Shown here: positions 35,700 to 42,512 of the stretch, one piece after another
Position numbering within the stretch: position 1 is the stretch's first letter
How the letters are laid out: every line of letters begins with the position of its first letter
Assembly (NCBI RefSeq): GCF_036227485.1
Contig: NZ_CP109479.1
Location: 6,014,001-6,078,000, forward strand
Reading direction: 5' to 3'
Length of the DNA stretch: 64,000 bases
Source: Streptomyces sp. NBC_01451
GTDB lineage: Bacteria > Actinomycetota > Actinomycetes > Streptomycetales > Streptomycetaceae
Notes under the pieces: generated by a model
Database searches by the model: none
Told to the model about the DNA's origin: nothing
What the model saw: the letters and a program-made list of their open reading frames with translations, nothing else
Translations under genes and position numbers: made by a program

Positions 35700-36112
35700 C
35701 TCTATTCCTCCCAGTGCTATTCAGCGGTTACCGAACAATTTACGCGTTCGGTTTCCGACGACCCGAAATGCGCATGGGTTCCACTGAATGTGATCTGCGA
35801 CACATTAAGTTACCGGCCGGAAGATTAAAGCCGAGAGAGGTATGGAATAGCTCAGCGCGATGCGCGAGACGTATGCAGTGCAGACACATGATTAGGACGC
35901 TCAGAAGCGCCTGTACGGCGCTGAGCAGTGTGCACCGACACAGAGAGATGCGCGAGACGTGAAAGCGCCCGAGAAGCGCACAGAGCGATTCCACCAGAGA
36001 GCCCCGAGACCAGTGGTCGTCATGGTCTTGGGGCTCCGTGGTATCGGCAGTGCGGCCAACAGAGAGATTGTCTCAGACGGCAAAGCCGCGCTCCAAAGGA
36101 ATCAGGCGTGGT
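35700..36112. promoter_or_regulatory. 413-bp gene-free gap in the element
   Basis: The left part (35700-35830) is AT-rich for this genome and probably holds the promoter of the leftward 75-aa/ATPase genes. GATGCGCGAGACGT occurs twice, at 35859-35872 and 35947-35960. A long hairpin lies at 35999-36036. No gene was recognised; a rightward 100-codon frame overlapping 35526-35828 was rejected. Confidence 0.5.
35999..36036 (-). terminator. hairpin downstream of 246-aa gene
   Basis: Arms GAGCCCCGAGACCA and TGGTCTTGGGGCTC (one mismatch) with a 10-base loop, about 77 bases beyond the stop at 36113. Confidence 0.65.
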
Positions 36113-36853
36113 CTACCAACAGGATGGCGCCGTCTCTGCCATCTCGATCATCCGGATGGCGTTCCGCTGCCATGCCTTCATGCTGTTCCACTCCGCGTCA
36201 GTGAAGCCGAACCTATTGAGCGGGCCAGTCGGCGTCTGGGGCACGTCGTTGTCTTCTGCTCTCCGCCCCGAGTTGGGCAGGGCCCAGTAGGCGTGATGCC
36301 ACGACCAGACGCTGACATCCTCGTCTTTCACCTGGATGATCTCGCCCACCTTCATCAGTCGGTGAAGGTGCTTCAAGGCACGACGGCATGAGTCGGCATT
36401 GCCGCCGCCCTGTACGCACGCCTTGGCCACGTCGTGAGTGCTGGGCAGGCGGTCGCGGTTACCGGCCGCGCCTTCGTTGAACTCAGCCGTGACGTAGTCA
36501 AGGATGCGCCGCGTTAGCTCGGTGTGGGCCTTGGCCTTCCTGGTCCGAGTCGATGACTTGACTGGCTTCGGGACCTCGGCGGGAATCCAGCGATATTGGC
36601 CGTAGCTCAGAACACGTCGCGCCTGCCCGAGCCACTCCAGATCACACAGGAAGCGCAGGGCCTGGCGGTTGTCCCCGTCGAGGAACTCGGTTGCCACCTG
36701 ATCCTGGGTCGGACCCAGGTTAATCCCGTATTCCTCCGTGTCCTCGAACGTCTCGCGGATGAACCGGCGAACCTTGGGGAGCACGTACCGGGATTCGAAG
36801 TCGCCTTTGGACCCCGCGCCTTGGGCCCTGGGCTTAATGTCAACGTCGGCCAT
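36113..36853 (-). CDS. element protein with winged-helix-like domains, 246 aa
   Basis: Unrecognised protein with two helix-rich halves that look like winged helices: residues about 15-80 (RRFIRETFEDTEEYGINLGPTQDQVATEFL... RRVLSYGQYRWIPAE) and 105-190 (ELTRRILDYVTAEF... LPSTHDVAKACVQGGGNADSCRRALKHLHRLMKVGEIIQV). This suggests DNA binding, perhaps in replication initiation with the downstream ATPase. ATG 36853 and ATG 36868 are both possible starts. It overlaps the 49-aa gene. Confidence 0.6.
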   Translation of the reverse strand: MADVDIKPRAQGAGSKGDFESRYVLPKVRRFIRETFEDTEEYGINLGPTQDQVATEFLDGDNRQALRFLCDLEWLGQARRVLSYGQYRWIPAEVPKPVKSSTRTRKAKAHTELTRRILDYVTAEFNEGAAGNRDRLPSTHDVAKACVQGGGNADSCRRALKHLHRLMKVGEIIQVKDEDVSVWSWHHAYWALPNSGRRAEDNDVPQTPTGPLNRFGFTDAEWNSMKAWQRNAIRMIEMAETAPSCW

Positions 36854-36989
36854 CTCGTACCAGCGCATTCATCAGGGCGTGCCACATCGCGTCAGCGGCG
36901 GCGTACGGCTGCTGTTCTCCAGTCCACTTCTCGGTGGGCTTCCTCGTGGCCTTGAGCCGCTTGAATGCCTTGTTTTTCTTCCTGACCAT
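36840..36989 (-). CDS. 49-aa basic element peptide
   Basis: ATG 36989 comes three bases after the stop of the 141-aa gene, and the frame ends inside the start of the 246-aa gene. The product begins MVRKKNKAFKRLKATRKPTE and ends ALMNALVRDGRR; it is strongly basic at the N-terminus. The tight stop-start packing in one leftward operon is the main support. No family is known. Confidence 0.5.
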   Translation of the reverse strand: MVRKKNKAFKRLKATRKPTEKWTGEQQPYAAADAMWHALMNALVRDGRR

Positions 36990-36992
36990 GGC

Positions 36993-37418
36993 TCACCGCC
37001 GCTTCTCGCAGGCAAGCCGATCTGTACGAGTGATCAGGTGATCGCACTGGGCATGAGAGATGCGGCTCTTGGGCTTACGGGTCCGTTCCCGCTTCTCCCG
37101 AATCCGTGCCCATCTCTCTTGCATCCTTACCCTGGCTGCGTCGCTCAATGCCGCTTGACGTTCGGCTACTTCCTCTGGGGTAATCGCGGGAATCCAAGAC
37201 ATCGGGTAGTCGTTACCGATGACTGGGAGCAGTAGCCGCTCCGCCGTGAGTCGGTCCAGGTAGAGATACGGGGTGCCCATCTCGCCCGGAAAGAACTCCT
37301 GCCGTACATCCTCAGCAGTGACCCGCTCACGCTCGCTCACGAACTCCAGTACCCGGCAACTGAGTTCGTAGTTCAGCCTCAACGCTGCACGGTTGTCGAT
37401 GAGGTCAACGGTGGCCAT
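36993..37418 (-). CDS. 141-aa element protein, winged-helix-like
   Basis: ATG 37418 has GGGAGG eight bases upstream. The N-terminal 80 residues (LNYELSCRVLEFVSERERVTAEDVRQEFF... YLYLDRLTAERLLLPV) read like a winged helix. The C-terminal half is basic, with HAQCDHLITRTDRLACEKRR resembling the Cys/His tail of the 75-aa protein. It is the first gene of the three-gene set 37418-36113. Function unknown; DNA binding is likely. Confidence 0.6.
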   Translation of the reverse strand: MATVDLIDNRAALRLNYELSCRVLEFVSERERVTAEDVRQEFFPGEMGTPYLYLDRLTAERLLLPVIGNDYPMSWIPAITPEEVAERQAALSDAARVRMQERWARIREKRERTRKPKSRISHAQCDHLITRTDRLACEKRR

Positions 37419-37462
37419 TGGTCAACACCTCCCGCGGATTACCGTTCGGATCGGATACGTGG

Positions 37463-37509
37463 AGAGGCTGGGCATGGCAGCCATCCAGGGAACTGCCACA
37501 CCCAGCCTC
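37463..37509. terminator. hairpin with GAGGCTGGG arms
   Basis: GAGGCTGGG (near 37464) and CCCAGCCTC (37501-37509) are complementary, with about 28 bases between. The right arm abuts a CCACACCC octamer at 37496-37503. Confidence 0.45.
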
Positions 37510-37582
37510 GTGACTCGGACACCCTTACGAACCGAGTCGTCTCCCGGCTGGCCGACGACAATCAGGGACCGGGAGTTGAGAG

Positions 37583-37654
37583 GGTTGGGTGTGGGACACC
37601 ACTAGCGGGCACCATAAGAGCCCTGGCCTTACGGCCGACGTCCCACACCCAACC
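37583..37654. terminator. inverted repeat carrying the GGGTGTGG octamer
   Basis: Perfect 15-bp arms GGTTGGGTGTGGGAC (37583-37597) and GTCCCACACCCAACC (37640-37654), 42 bases apart, lie ten bases after the stop of the leftward 78-aa gene. Probably a terminator, possibly also a protein-binding site. Confidence 0.65.
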
Positions 37655-37663
37655 GGTCTTGTG

Positions 37664-37900
37664 TCAGGCCCGCGCTCGGTACAGACGGTGAGAATCCACG
37701 GGCTGACCCGGGAGGATCAGGCAGCCGTACACCCTGTCCACCCCGATCTCGCCACGGTCGAGCATCCGGCCCAGAAGGCGAGGCACGGCGGTGAGAGAGA
37801 GGCCGGGAAGCACCTCGAAGAAGCTCCCGTATTCCATCCCGTACGGGCTCCGCTCACGGAGTGCGCTGAGCACCCGCTCACGAGCCTCGCGGACCTTCAC
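37664..37900 (-). CDS. 78-aa element protein, winged-helix-like
   Basis: GTG 37900 overlaps the stop of the 76-aa gene (GTGA). The product (VKVREARERVLSALRERSPY..., LTAVPRLLGRMLDRGEIGV, YGCLILPG) reads like a small winged helix. The longer 165-codon frame from 38161 includes out-of-frame sequence of the neighbour and is not the gene. Last gene of the 39788-37664 operon. Confidence 0.6.
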   Translation of the reverse strand: MKVREARERVLSALRERSPYGMEYGSFFEVLPGLSLTAVPRLLGRMLDRGEIGVDRVYGCLILPGQPVDSHRLYRARA

Positions 37901-38127
37901 GACGCCGCCGCAATCGCGGACTTGACGCGGGTCACGACGGTGGGCTCCAGTGCGGTCGTGCCGGGCGTGGTCGGAGCGATGACGACGCTGTCCGGGCCGG
38001 ACGCGGTGGACGCTCCCGCCTTCGTGCGGCCGGTGTTGTAGAGGTCCAGGAACAGGGCGCCACGGCTGGAAGTGCCCAGCGCCATGAGCGCGTTGAAGTC
38101 CTGGAGATCCATCGTGATGTTGGCCAT
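37897..38127 (-). CDS. 76-aa element protein
   Basis: Starts MANITMDLQDFNALMALG and contains a Thr/Ser/Pro-rich second half. ATG 38127 follows AGGTAGG. No Cys, no TM, no recognised family. It is the fourth gene of a leftward operon that begins with the terminase-small-like gene, and is coupled to the next gene by GTGA. Confidence 0.6.
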   Translation of the reverse strand: MANITMDLQDFNALMALGTSSRGALFLDLYNTGRTKAGASTASGPDSVVIAPTTPGTTALEPTVVTRVKSAIAAAS

Positions 38128-38209
38128 TGCTGGGCCTACCTTTCGTTACGCGGTTGGACATCCACTCGGGAGAGCGGGATAGGTGTGTGGTGCAAACGGC
38201 CGGCTGCGG

Positions 38210-38611
38210 TCAGGCGGCCGAGCCCTTGATGCGCTGGCGGAGGGCGGTCGTGGAGTTGGCCTCCATCTCCGCCCGGTTGCTCTTGACCATCTGGTCGTAC
38301 GAGGCGCGGCGGCGGTCCCGCTCGTTGGTGACCCGCTGTTCCTCGCGGAGTTCCTTGAGAGCGCGGGCCTCGGCGAACGCGTAGGACAGGCCGTGCTGTC
38401 CCTGGAGCTCCCGAGCGCGCTTCTGGACGGCGGCTCGGAACTCGGCCTGCCCCTTGGAGTTGGCCTCGTGCACGTAGCTGTAGTCCGTCTCGCCGCGAGC
38501 CTGGCGCAGCAGTGCGAGCGTGGTCGGGTCGGTGGTGACCGGCTCGGGCTCCTCACGCTGGGCGGAGCCCCGCATCTTGGCCATGAGTCGCGTTGCCATG
38601 TCGTCGGCCAT
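38210..38611 (-). CDS. 133-aa charged helical element protein
   Basis: ATG 38611 follows GAGGAGTAACCACG, which overlaps the stop of the 235-aa gene. The product is highly charged and predicted mostly helical (RARELQGQHGLSYAFAEARALKEL, then REEQRVTNERDRRRASYDQMVKSN), coiled-coil in style, ending in RQRIKGSAA. No family is recognised. A scaffold or DNA-binding role is possible. Confidence 0.6.
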   Translation of the reverse strand: MADDMATRLMAKMRGSAQREEPEPVTTDPTTLALLRQARGETDYSYVHEANSKGQAEFRAAVQKRARELQGQHGLSYAFAEARALKELREEQRVTNERDRRRASYDQMVKSNRAEMEANSTTALRQRIKGSAA

Positions 38612-38616
38612 CGTGG

Positions 38617-39324
38617 TTACTCCTCTTCTTCGAAAGCGGGTGGTGTGGTGTATGCGTTCCGATGCGTCCGGTTCTCCCACGTGGCCAGGGCTTCACGCAT
38701 CTTGCACCCCAACTCCTCGTCAGCCTTGAGGCGAGCGACCCGGGCGGCGCGCTCTGCCTCACGCTCACGCCGAACCCGCTCCCGCAATTCCCAATACGTG
38801 AGCCCGTCTTGGCCATCGACTCCCTGACTGAGAGCCTTCCTCAGCTCCGCCAATTTCTCCGGGGTGAATTCCTCCCACGGGGGAGTGGGGTCGACATGAC
38901 CCTTTTTTAGGCGGGCCTCAAGAACCGCTTTCGCCCATTCCGAGCGCTGGCGGATCTCCTCATCTGAGAGCTTCCGCGTCTTGCACGATGGCTCTACATG
39001 CGGCTCATCCGAACGGAAGTGCTTGCCCAGGTTGTACCGCTCAAAGAACAGGCGGATCCGATCACTTCTGGGTGGGTCTTCTGCTCCCCGATTGAACTCC
39101 TCGGGTACCGCGTAACCGGCCTCCGCCAGTTCCTTCAACCGGATCAGCAGGTGGCCTGTCCAGGCCATCTCTGCAAAACCCTTACTCAACTCGCGGTCCC
39201 GCCTCTGCCTCTCCTGCACGGCAGGGTGGTCCGGGTACTTCTTGCAGCACGCGCCGTGGGTGAGGCAGATCTCCACACCCGCCGCTGCACGCTCGCGGAG
39301 AAGCCGCGATGAACGGAGAGGCAT
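38617..39324 (-). CDS. 235-aa element protein, unknown
   Basis: A charged, helical protein with a short Cys/His patch near the start (CLTHGACCKKYPDHP) and long Arg/Glu-rich helices in the second half (LRERVRREREAERAARVARLKADEEL). It starts three bases after the stop of the 153-aa gene's frame region and ends at the next Shine-Dalgarno, so operon membership is clear. Family unknown. Confidence 0.6.
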   Translation of the reverse strand: MPLRSSRLLRERAAAGVEICLTHGACCKKYPDHPAVQERQRRDRELSKGFAEMAWTGHLLIRLKELAEAGYAVPEEFNRGAEDPPRSDRIRLFFERYNLGKHFRSDEPHVEPSCKTRKLSDEEIRQRSEWAKAVLEARLKKGHVDPTPPWEEFTPEKLAELRKALSQGVDGQDGLTYWELRERVRREREAERAARVARLKADEELGCKMREALATWENRTHRNAYTTPPAFEEEE

Positions 39325-39326
39325 GG

Positions 39327-39788
39327 TCAGTCACCCCATACCGGATCGGGCTGGAGCTGGAGGAATTCGAGAGCCTTCTCCATTTCCAGCGTGACCTTGG
39401 CGGGCATCTCCAGACCGAGGAGCTTGGCCACCTTCATGTTGAGATCCGCGATGGTGCGGACACATGCGTTCCGCTCTGCCACGGTCTCAGCGGCAGCCAG
39501 GTTCTTGTGAGCCTCGCGGATCATGTCAGTGAGCGAGGACTCACGGTCGGCGCGCAGGTCATCCGCCGAGGCTGTACTCAGGTTCTTCCGAGCCCGAGCG
39601 ATGCGGCGTTCCACCACATCTTTGGACAGCCCCAGTGCACGACCGATGGCGATAGCGGAATTGCCACGCTTGTGGAGGGCGTAGACCTTCTCCGCCTGCG
39701 CGTCCAGCTCGGCCGGGTTCAGAGTGCCAGCACCCAAGGGAGCGTCCGGCTTGCGAGGCTTCGGCCTGCTCGGCTTTCTCTCGGTCAC
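39327..39788 (-). CDS. terminase-small-subunit-like HTH protein
   Basis: A 153-aa protein. The N-terminal half carries a helix-turn-helix (YALHKRGNSAIAIGRALGLS, then KDVVERRIARARKNL). The C-terminal half has a helical region ending NMKVAKLLGLEMPAKVTLEM. The ending resembles the AKLLGLDAP(T)K motif common in small terminase subunits and related phage HTH proteins. First gene of the operon, divergent from the HNH gene; HNH genes often adjoin terminase genes in phages. The assignment is by pattern only. Confidence 0.5.
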   Translation of the reverse strand: MTERKPSRPKPRKPDAPLGAGTLNPAELDAQAEKVYALHKRGNSAIAIGRALGLSKDVVERRIARARKNLSTASADDLRADRESSLTDMIREAHKNLAAAETVAERNACVRTIADLNMKVAKLLGLEMPAKVTLEMEKALEFLQLQPDPVWGD

Positions 39789-39860
39789 GTCTCACCCTCC
39801 CTTTAGCCAGGCGAATTCCTTACCAATTCCATCGATTGGCAATATCAGAATGACAGACGC

Positions 39861-39888
39861 TTGACAGAACGGCAAGGTGTTGTATATG
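39861..39888 (+). promoter_or_regulatory. promoter of HNH gene
   Basis: TTGACA at 39861-39866 and TATATG at 39883-39888 with a 16-base spacer form a good -35/-10 pair. The gene thus has its own promoter inside a region otherwise transcribed leftward. Confidence 0.55.
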
Positions 39889-39933
39889 GCGCGCGACATG
39901 GGGAAACCGCAATATCGCGGATATCGTGGATTC

Positions 39934-40290
39934 ATGAGCAATCGATACGTGAATGCCTATACCCGCTTCGTGGATAACGTCGATATCTCCCGTGGTCCTA
40001 ATGCGTGCTGGCCGTGGAAAGGTCACCGCACGGAGAAGGGTTACGGCGTCTTCCAGGTGGGCGGAAAGAAAGTCCGCTCTCATCGGTGGTTCGCGGAACG
40101 GATCATCGGCGAGGAGCTAGAGCCGGACCTCTTCGTGTGCCACACCTGCGACAACCCGCCGTGCCAGAACCCACGGCACTGGTTCATCGGTGACGCCCTC
40201 GACAACAACCGCGACAAGACAGCGAAGGGCAGACATCCGGGCGGCTGGCACGGCAACCAATACACGGGAAGTCTCGTGCGCGCTGCGTGA
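39934..40290 (+). CDS. HNH endonuclease
   Basis: A 118-aa HNH_3-type nuclease. The core has NACWPWKGHRTEKGYGVFQV, then VRSHRWFAERIIG, CHTCDNPPCQNPRHWFIGD and ALDNNRDKTAKGR: the HH..N..H pattern with two CxxC-like zinc pairs. ATG 39934 gives the usual family start just before the WPW motif; ATG 39898 or 39886 are possible. It lies opposite to its neighbours with its own promoter, as mobile homing-type HNH genes often do. It could also assist DNA packaging with a terminase. Confidence 0.8.
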   Translation: MSNRYVNAYTRFVDNVDISRGPNACWPWKGHRTEKGYGVFQVGGKKVRSHRWFAERIIGEELEPDLFVCHTCDNPPCQNPRHWFIGDALDNNRDKTAKGRHPGGWHGNQYTGSLVRAA

Positions 40291-40464
40291 GTTGCGAGCG
40301 AGCGTCACGCGCTCTCTTGCGCGTTAGGGCGACAGAATCGCGTCTCTCGGCTCCCAGCAGTGCGAGCGCGACAGAAGACACGCGCTCAGCAACCGATCTC
40401 GCCAGACGCGCGCACAGAGCTTTCCGCGCATTCTGGCTGGTCAGCGTATGCCGGCGTGCACGCC

Positions 40465-40502
40465 GAGAAGCCCCCGACTCGTGGGTGAGTCAGGGGCTTC
40501 TC
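40465..40502 (-). terminator. hairpin after 92-aa gene
   Basis: GAGAAGCCCC...GACTC pairs with GAGTC...GGGGCTTCTC (one bulge), 14 bases after the stop at 40516. The gap 40291-40515 otherwise contains only GCGC-rich repeats. Confidence 0.7.
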
Positions 40503-40515
40503 TGCTGGGGCTGGG

Positions 40516-40794
40516 TTACTTCGCGGCGTCGTCGGCCTTCGGCTCGACAGCCTTCGCGGGAGCGGGCGCCGTCTTCTTCGCGGGGGTCGCTCGCGTCGGC
40601 GACTTCTTCGCAGCCGGAGCGGCAGCGGGCTTGGCGGGCGCCTTCTTCGCGGGAGCCTTCGCGGTCCCTGCGGTCGGTGCCTTCGCTGCGCTCTCGCCCA
40701 GTGCATCGGCTCGCATCTGCTTACGGCAGGCAGCGCGCCCGGCCTTCGTGCTGGCGTGCTCGCAGTTGCTGTGGTCGAAGTGCTGGCGGGTCAT
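40516..40794 (-). CDS. small protein with histone H1-like tail
   Basis: ATG 40794 has GGGAGA upstream. The 92-aa product starts MTRQHFDHSNCEHASTKAGR with a small Cys/His region, followed by an Ala/Lys/Pro-rich tail with repeated AKAPAKKAPAK-like units, like histone H1 or the HupS tail. It probably binds DNA non-specifically. The upstream frame extension (to 40905) lacks a ribosome site. Confidence 0.65.
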   Translation of the reverse strand: MTRQHFDHSNCEHASTKAGRAACRKQMRADALGESAAKAPTAGTAKAPAKKAPAKPAAAPAAKKSPTRATPAKKTAPAPAKAVEPKADDAAK

Positions 40795-40930
40795 CTCGTC
40801 TCCCTGGTTCGTCGTGTCTTGCTGACACGGCGAAGCTAGGAAACTGACGAGTGCCGTCCGTAGGGTCTCGGACGGATTCCGTGGAGAACTGTGATCCGGG
40901 CTCATGGCTCCTCGCCTTGTCGATGACCCA

Positions 40931-40965
40931 GGCGGGTGTGGAACAGGAGACGTCCCACACCCGCC
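40931..40965. terminator. inverted repeat with GGGTGTGG octamer
   Basis: GGCGGGTGTGG (40931-40941) and CCCACACCCGCC (40954-40965) flank a 12-base loop, 17 bases after the stop of the DUF7848 gene. Confidence 0.65.
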
Positions 40966-40981
40966 CTGTCGTGCGGTGTTG

Positions 40982-41254
40982 CTAGGCCGTGCCGTCTGTC
41001 GTGGCGGCCGGGCGTTCGTGCTCTTCCTGGTCCGCTCGCGTCACCCTCGCGTGATCCGTGACGACGCGGCGGAAGAGGTTGTGGCCCGTCCGGCCCGTGT
41101 GCCGGAGCGCCCAGTCCTGGGCGTCGTTCTGCTCACCCTGCGGACCGGACTCCTCGCCGCACTCGTGGGTGACACAGAAGATCTCGAACGTGTACCCGCC
41201 CTCGGGTGCGTGGTTGATCGTGTGATCTACGAAGCGGTAGACGGCTCGGGTCAC
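40982..41254 (-). CDS. DUF7848-like protein
   Basis: A 90-aa protein starting with GTG 41254, which overlaps the previous stop (GTGA). It reads VTRAVYRFVDHTINHAPEGG..., FEIFCVTHECGEESGPQ, DWALRHTGRTGHNLFRR, a pattern I know from Streptomyces proteins now grouped as DUF7848. Conserved Cys and His suggest metal binding. Genes of this kind commonly accompany GntR/XRE regulators in Streptomyces; function unknown. Confidence 0.7.
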   Translation of the reverse strand: MTRAVYRFVDHTINHAPEGGYTFEIFCVTHECGEESGPQGEQNDAQDWALRHTGRTGHNLFRRVVTDHARVTRADQEEHERPAATTDGTA

Positions 41255-41478
41255 AGGACGGCTCCAGTGCTCTGTGCGTTGGCTCGCTTGACCTTGAGGG
41301 ACAGGACTTCTTCCGGGCTCAGTGGCTCCACGTAATCCGGAGACACCTCCCACTCACGGCCACCGCCGAGCGGGCGCAGCATCGCGTACGGGCCCGCCTT
41401 ACCCATGAACTCGCCGACGCGGTTCCTGGCTGTGTCTCGCACCAGAGCGCCCGCCTGAAGTAGTCCGACGTCGGTCAT
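41251..41478 (-). CDS. small conserved Streptomyces protein
   Basis: A 75-aa protein (MTDVGLLQAGALVRDTARN, VGEFMGKAGPYAMLRPLGGG, REWEVSPDYVEPL). The small beta-rich pattern is familiar from many Streptomyces genomes beside DUF7848 genes. ATGA and GTGA overlaps bind it to both neighbours in one operon. Function unknown. Confidence 0.7.
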   Translation of the reverse strand: MTDVGLLQAGALVRDTARNRVGEFMGKAGPYAMLRPLGGGREWEVSPDYVEPLSPEEVLSLKVKRANAQSTGAVL

Positions 41479-41816
41479 GCCGTCGCTCCGTGGAAGTCGA
41501 TGCCGAGGGTTGCGAGGGTGGCGGCGGTTCGCCGGTCACGCTGTCGTCGCCGTTCCTGCTCCCGCTCGTAAGCGAGGAGGTACGGCCGGATGAGTGGGGT
41601 GTCCTCGCCTCGCAGATACGCGGGCGGACGAGGGGAGCGCGGAGTCGAGACGGCGGGATGCGCCACACCCACCAAGCTCCGTGAGCTGGTGACCGTGCGG
41701 AGAGCGATGGTCGGAGAATCCGCGGGAGTGTGCGGTGTCGGCTCGGGTGAGGTAGCGCGGCGCTTGCCGGTCGATGGCATGAGCCACGAGAGAAGTACTG
41801 CCAGTAGGCTTCGCAC
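41475..41816 (-). CDS. 113-aa protein divergent from GntR
   Basis: GTG 41816 has AAGGAG eight bases upstream. A hydrophobic N-terminus (VRSLLAVLLSWLMPSTGKRR) is followed by a Pro/Thr-rich linker, then a basic helix LLAYEREQERRRQRDRRTAA and a short end FHGATA. The last part is typical of a widespread Streptomyces small protein found in this operon type. It is the first gene of a three-gene operon likely controlled by the divergent GntR. Confidence 0.65.
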   Translation of the reverse strand: MRSLLAVLLSWLMPSTGKRRATSPEPTPHTPADSPTIALRTVTSSRSLVGVAHPAVSTPRSPRPPAYLRGEDTPLIRPYLLAYEREQERRRQRDRRTAATLATLGIDFHGATA

Positions 41817-41937
41817 GTCGGTCACTCCTTGGGTGATCGGCCACGCCCCCGGACTGTTCGCGCAGTCGCGGGGGTCTTCCGTTGGGGCGGTGCTGGTCGT
41901 GCTGTCAAGCTCCTGCGCTTTCGAGCATACGCGCATT

Positions 41938-41964
41938 CGCGTATACGCGGTCGCGTGATCACGC
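41938..41964. promoter_or_regulatory. GntR-type operator palindromes
   Basis: CGCGTATACGCG (41938-41949) and GCGTGATCACGC (41953-41964) are perfect 12-bp palindromes between the divergent operon and the GntR gene, with related half-sites CATACGCGC and GATACGCGG either side. They are likely operators of the adjacent GntR. Confidence 0.6.
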
Positions 41965-41986
41965 AGATACGCGGACGCTTGAAGGT

Positions 41987-42214
41987 ATGGATCTTGACCG
42001 CAGCAAGCCCGTATGGCCCCAGGTCGCGGCGGAACTGCGCCGCCGTCTCGACGCTGGCCAGTACGAGAAAGGCTCTCGTTTCCCCGCCGTGAATGACCTG
42101 GCTGCCGAGATGGAGGTAGCGCCGTCCACGGTGCAGAAGGCCGTGGCCGCCCTCCGCGAGGAAGGACGGCTTTACACCGTGCTCGGGCAAGGCTCGTTCG
42201 TCTCGAAGGACTGA
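41987..42214 (+). CDS. GntR-family winged-helix regulator (DNA-binding domain only)
   Basis: A 75-aa protein made only of the GntR winged helix: PVWPQVAAELRRRLDAGQYE, FPAVNDLAAEMEVAPSTVQK, AVAALREEGRLYTVLGQGSF. There is no ligand domain, as in KorSA-like plasmid regulators. GAAGG lies just before ATG 41987. It probably represses its own promoter and the divergent operon. Confidence 0.85.
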   Translation: MDLDRSKPVWPQVAAELRRRLDAGQYEKGSRFPAVNDLAAEMEVAPSTVQKAVAALREEGRLYTVLGQGSFVSKD

Positions 42215-42236
42215 GGGCCTGCGCGGTCATCGTCAC

Positions 42237-42434
42237 TCAGTGCCCGTCCAGGTGCCTGGCCATGAGGACGTTGCAGTCGGACACCGTGGTGTAGTCGCCA
42301 CCCGCTCGTGCGCGGTCTCGCGTGCTGGCCAACTCGGCACAACCCGCGCACCCTTCAACCGGCGTGGGCTCCAGTTGCTCGCTACGGTCCGGCAGATCCA
42401 GCGGCGCACTGTGTGATCGCTTCGGCTCGCTCAT
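42237..42434 (-). CDS. 65-aa Cys-rich protein divergent from XRE regulator
   Basis: ATG 42434 begins MSEPKRSHSAPLDLPDRSEQ. The second half has EGCAGCAEL...SDCNVLMARHLDGH, with three Cys and a C-terminal His that could bind zinc. Small proteins of this type commonly stand opposite XRE-TPR regulators in Streptomyces. Function unknown. Confidence 0.6.
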   Translation of the reverse strand: MSEPKRSHSAPLDLPDRSEQLEPTPVEGCAGCAELASTRDRARAGGDYTTVSDCNVLMARHLDGH

Positions 42435-42512
42435 GGTCCGAGTCTGAAAGCTCGGAGCCTTCACTTCCGGTGACTGGGTGTTGACTGAGTGGTGACTGTC
42501 TACGCTGGCACC

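Noticed and set aside
35526..35828. 100-codon plus-strand frame opposite the 75-aa element gene
   Set aside because: The minus-strand gene has a strong Shine-Dalgarno and Cys/His pattern; the plus frame has neither.
37901..38161. N-terminal extension of the 78-aa element protein (165-codon frame)
   Set aside because: It overlaps the 76-aa gene in another frame and reads as low-complexity; the GTGA-coupled GTG at 37900 is a better start.
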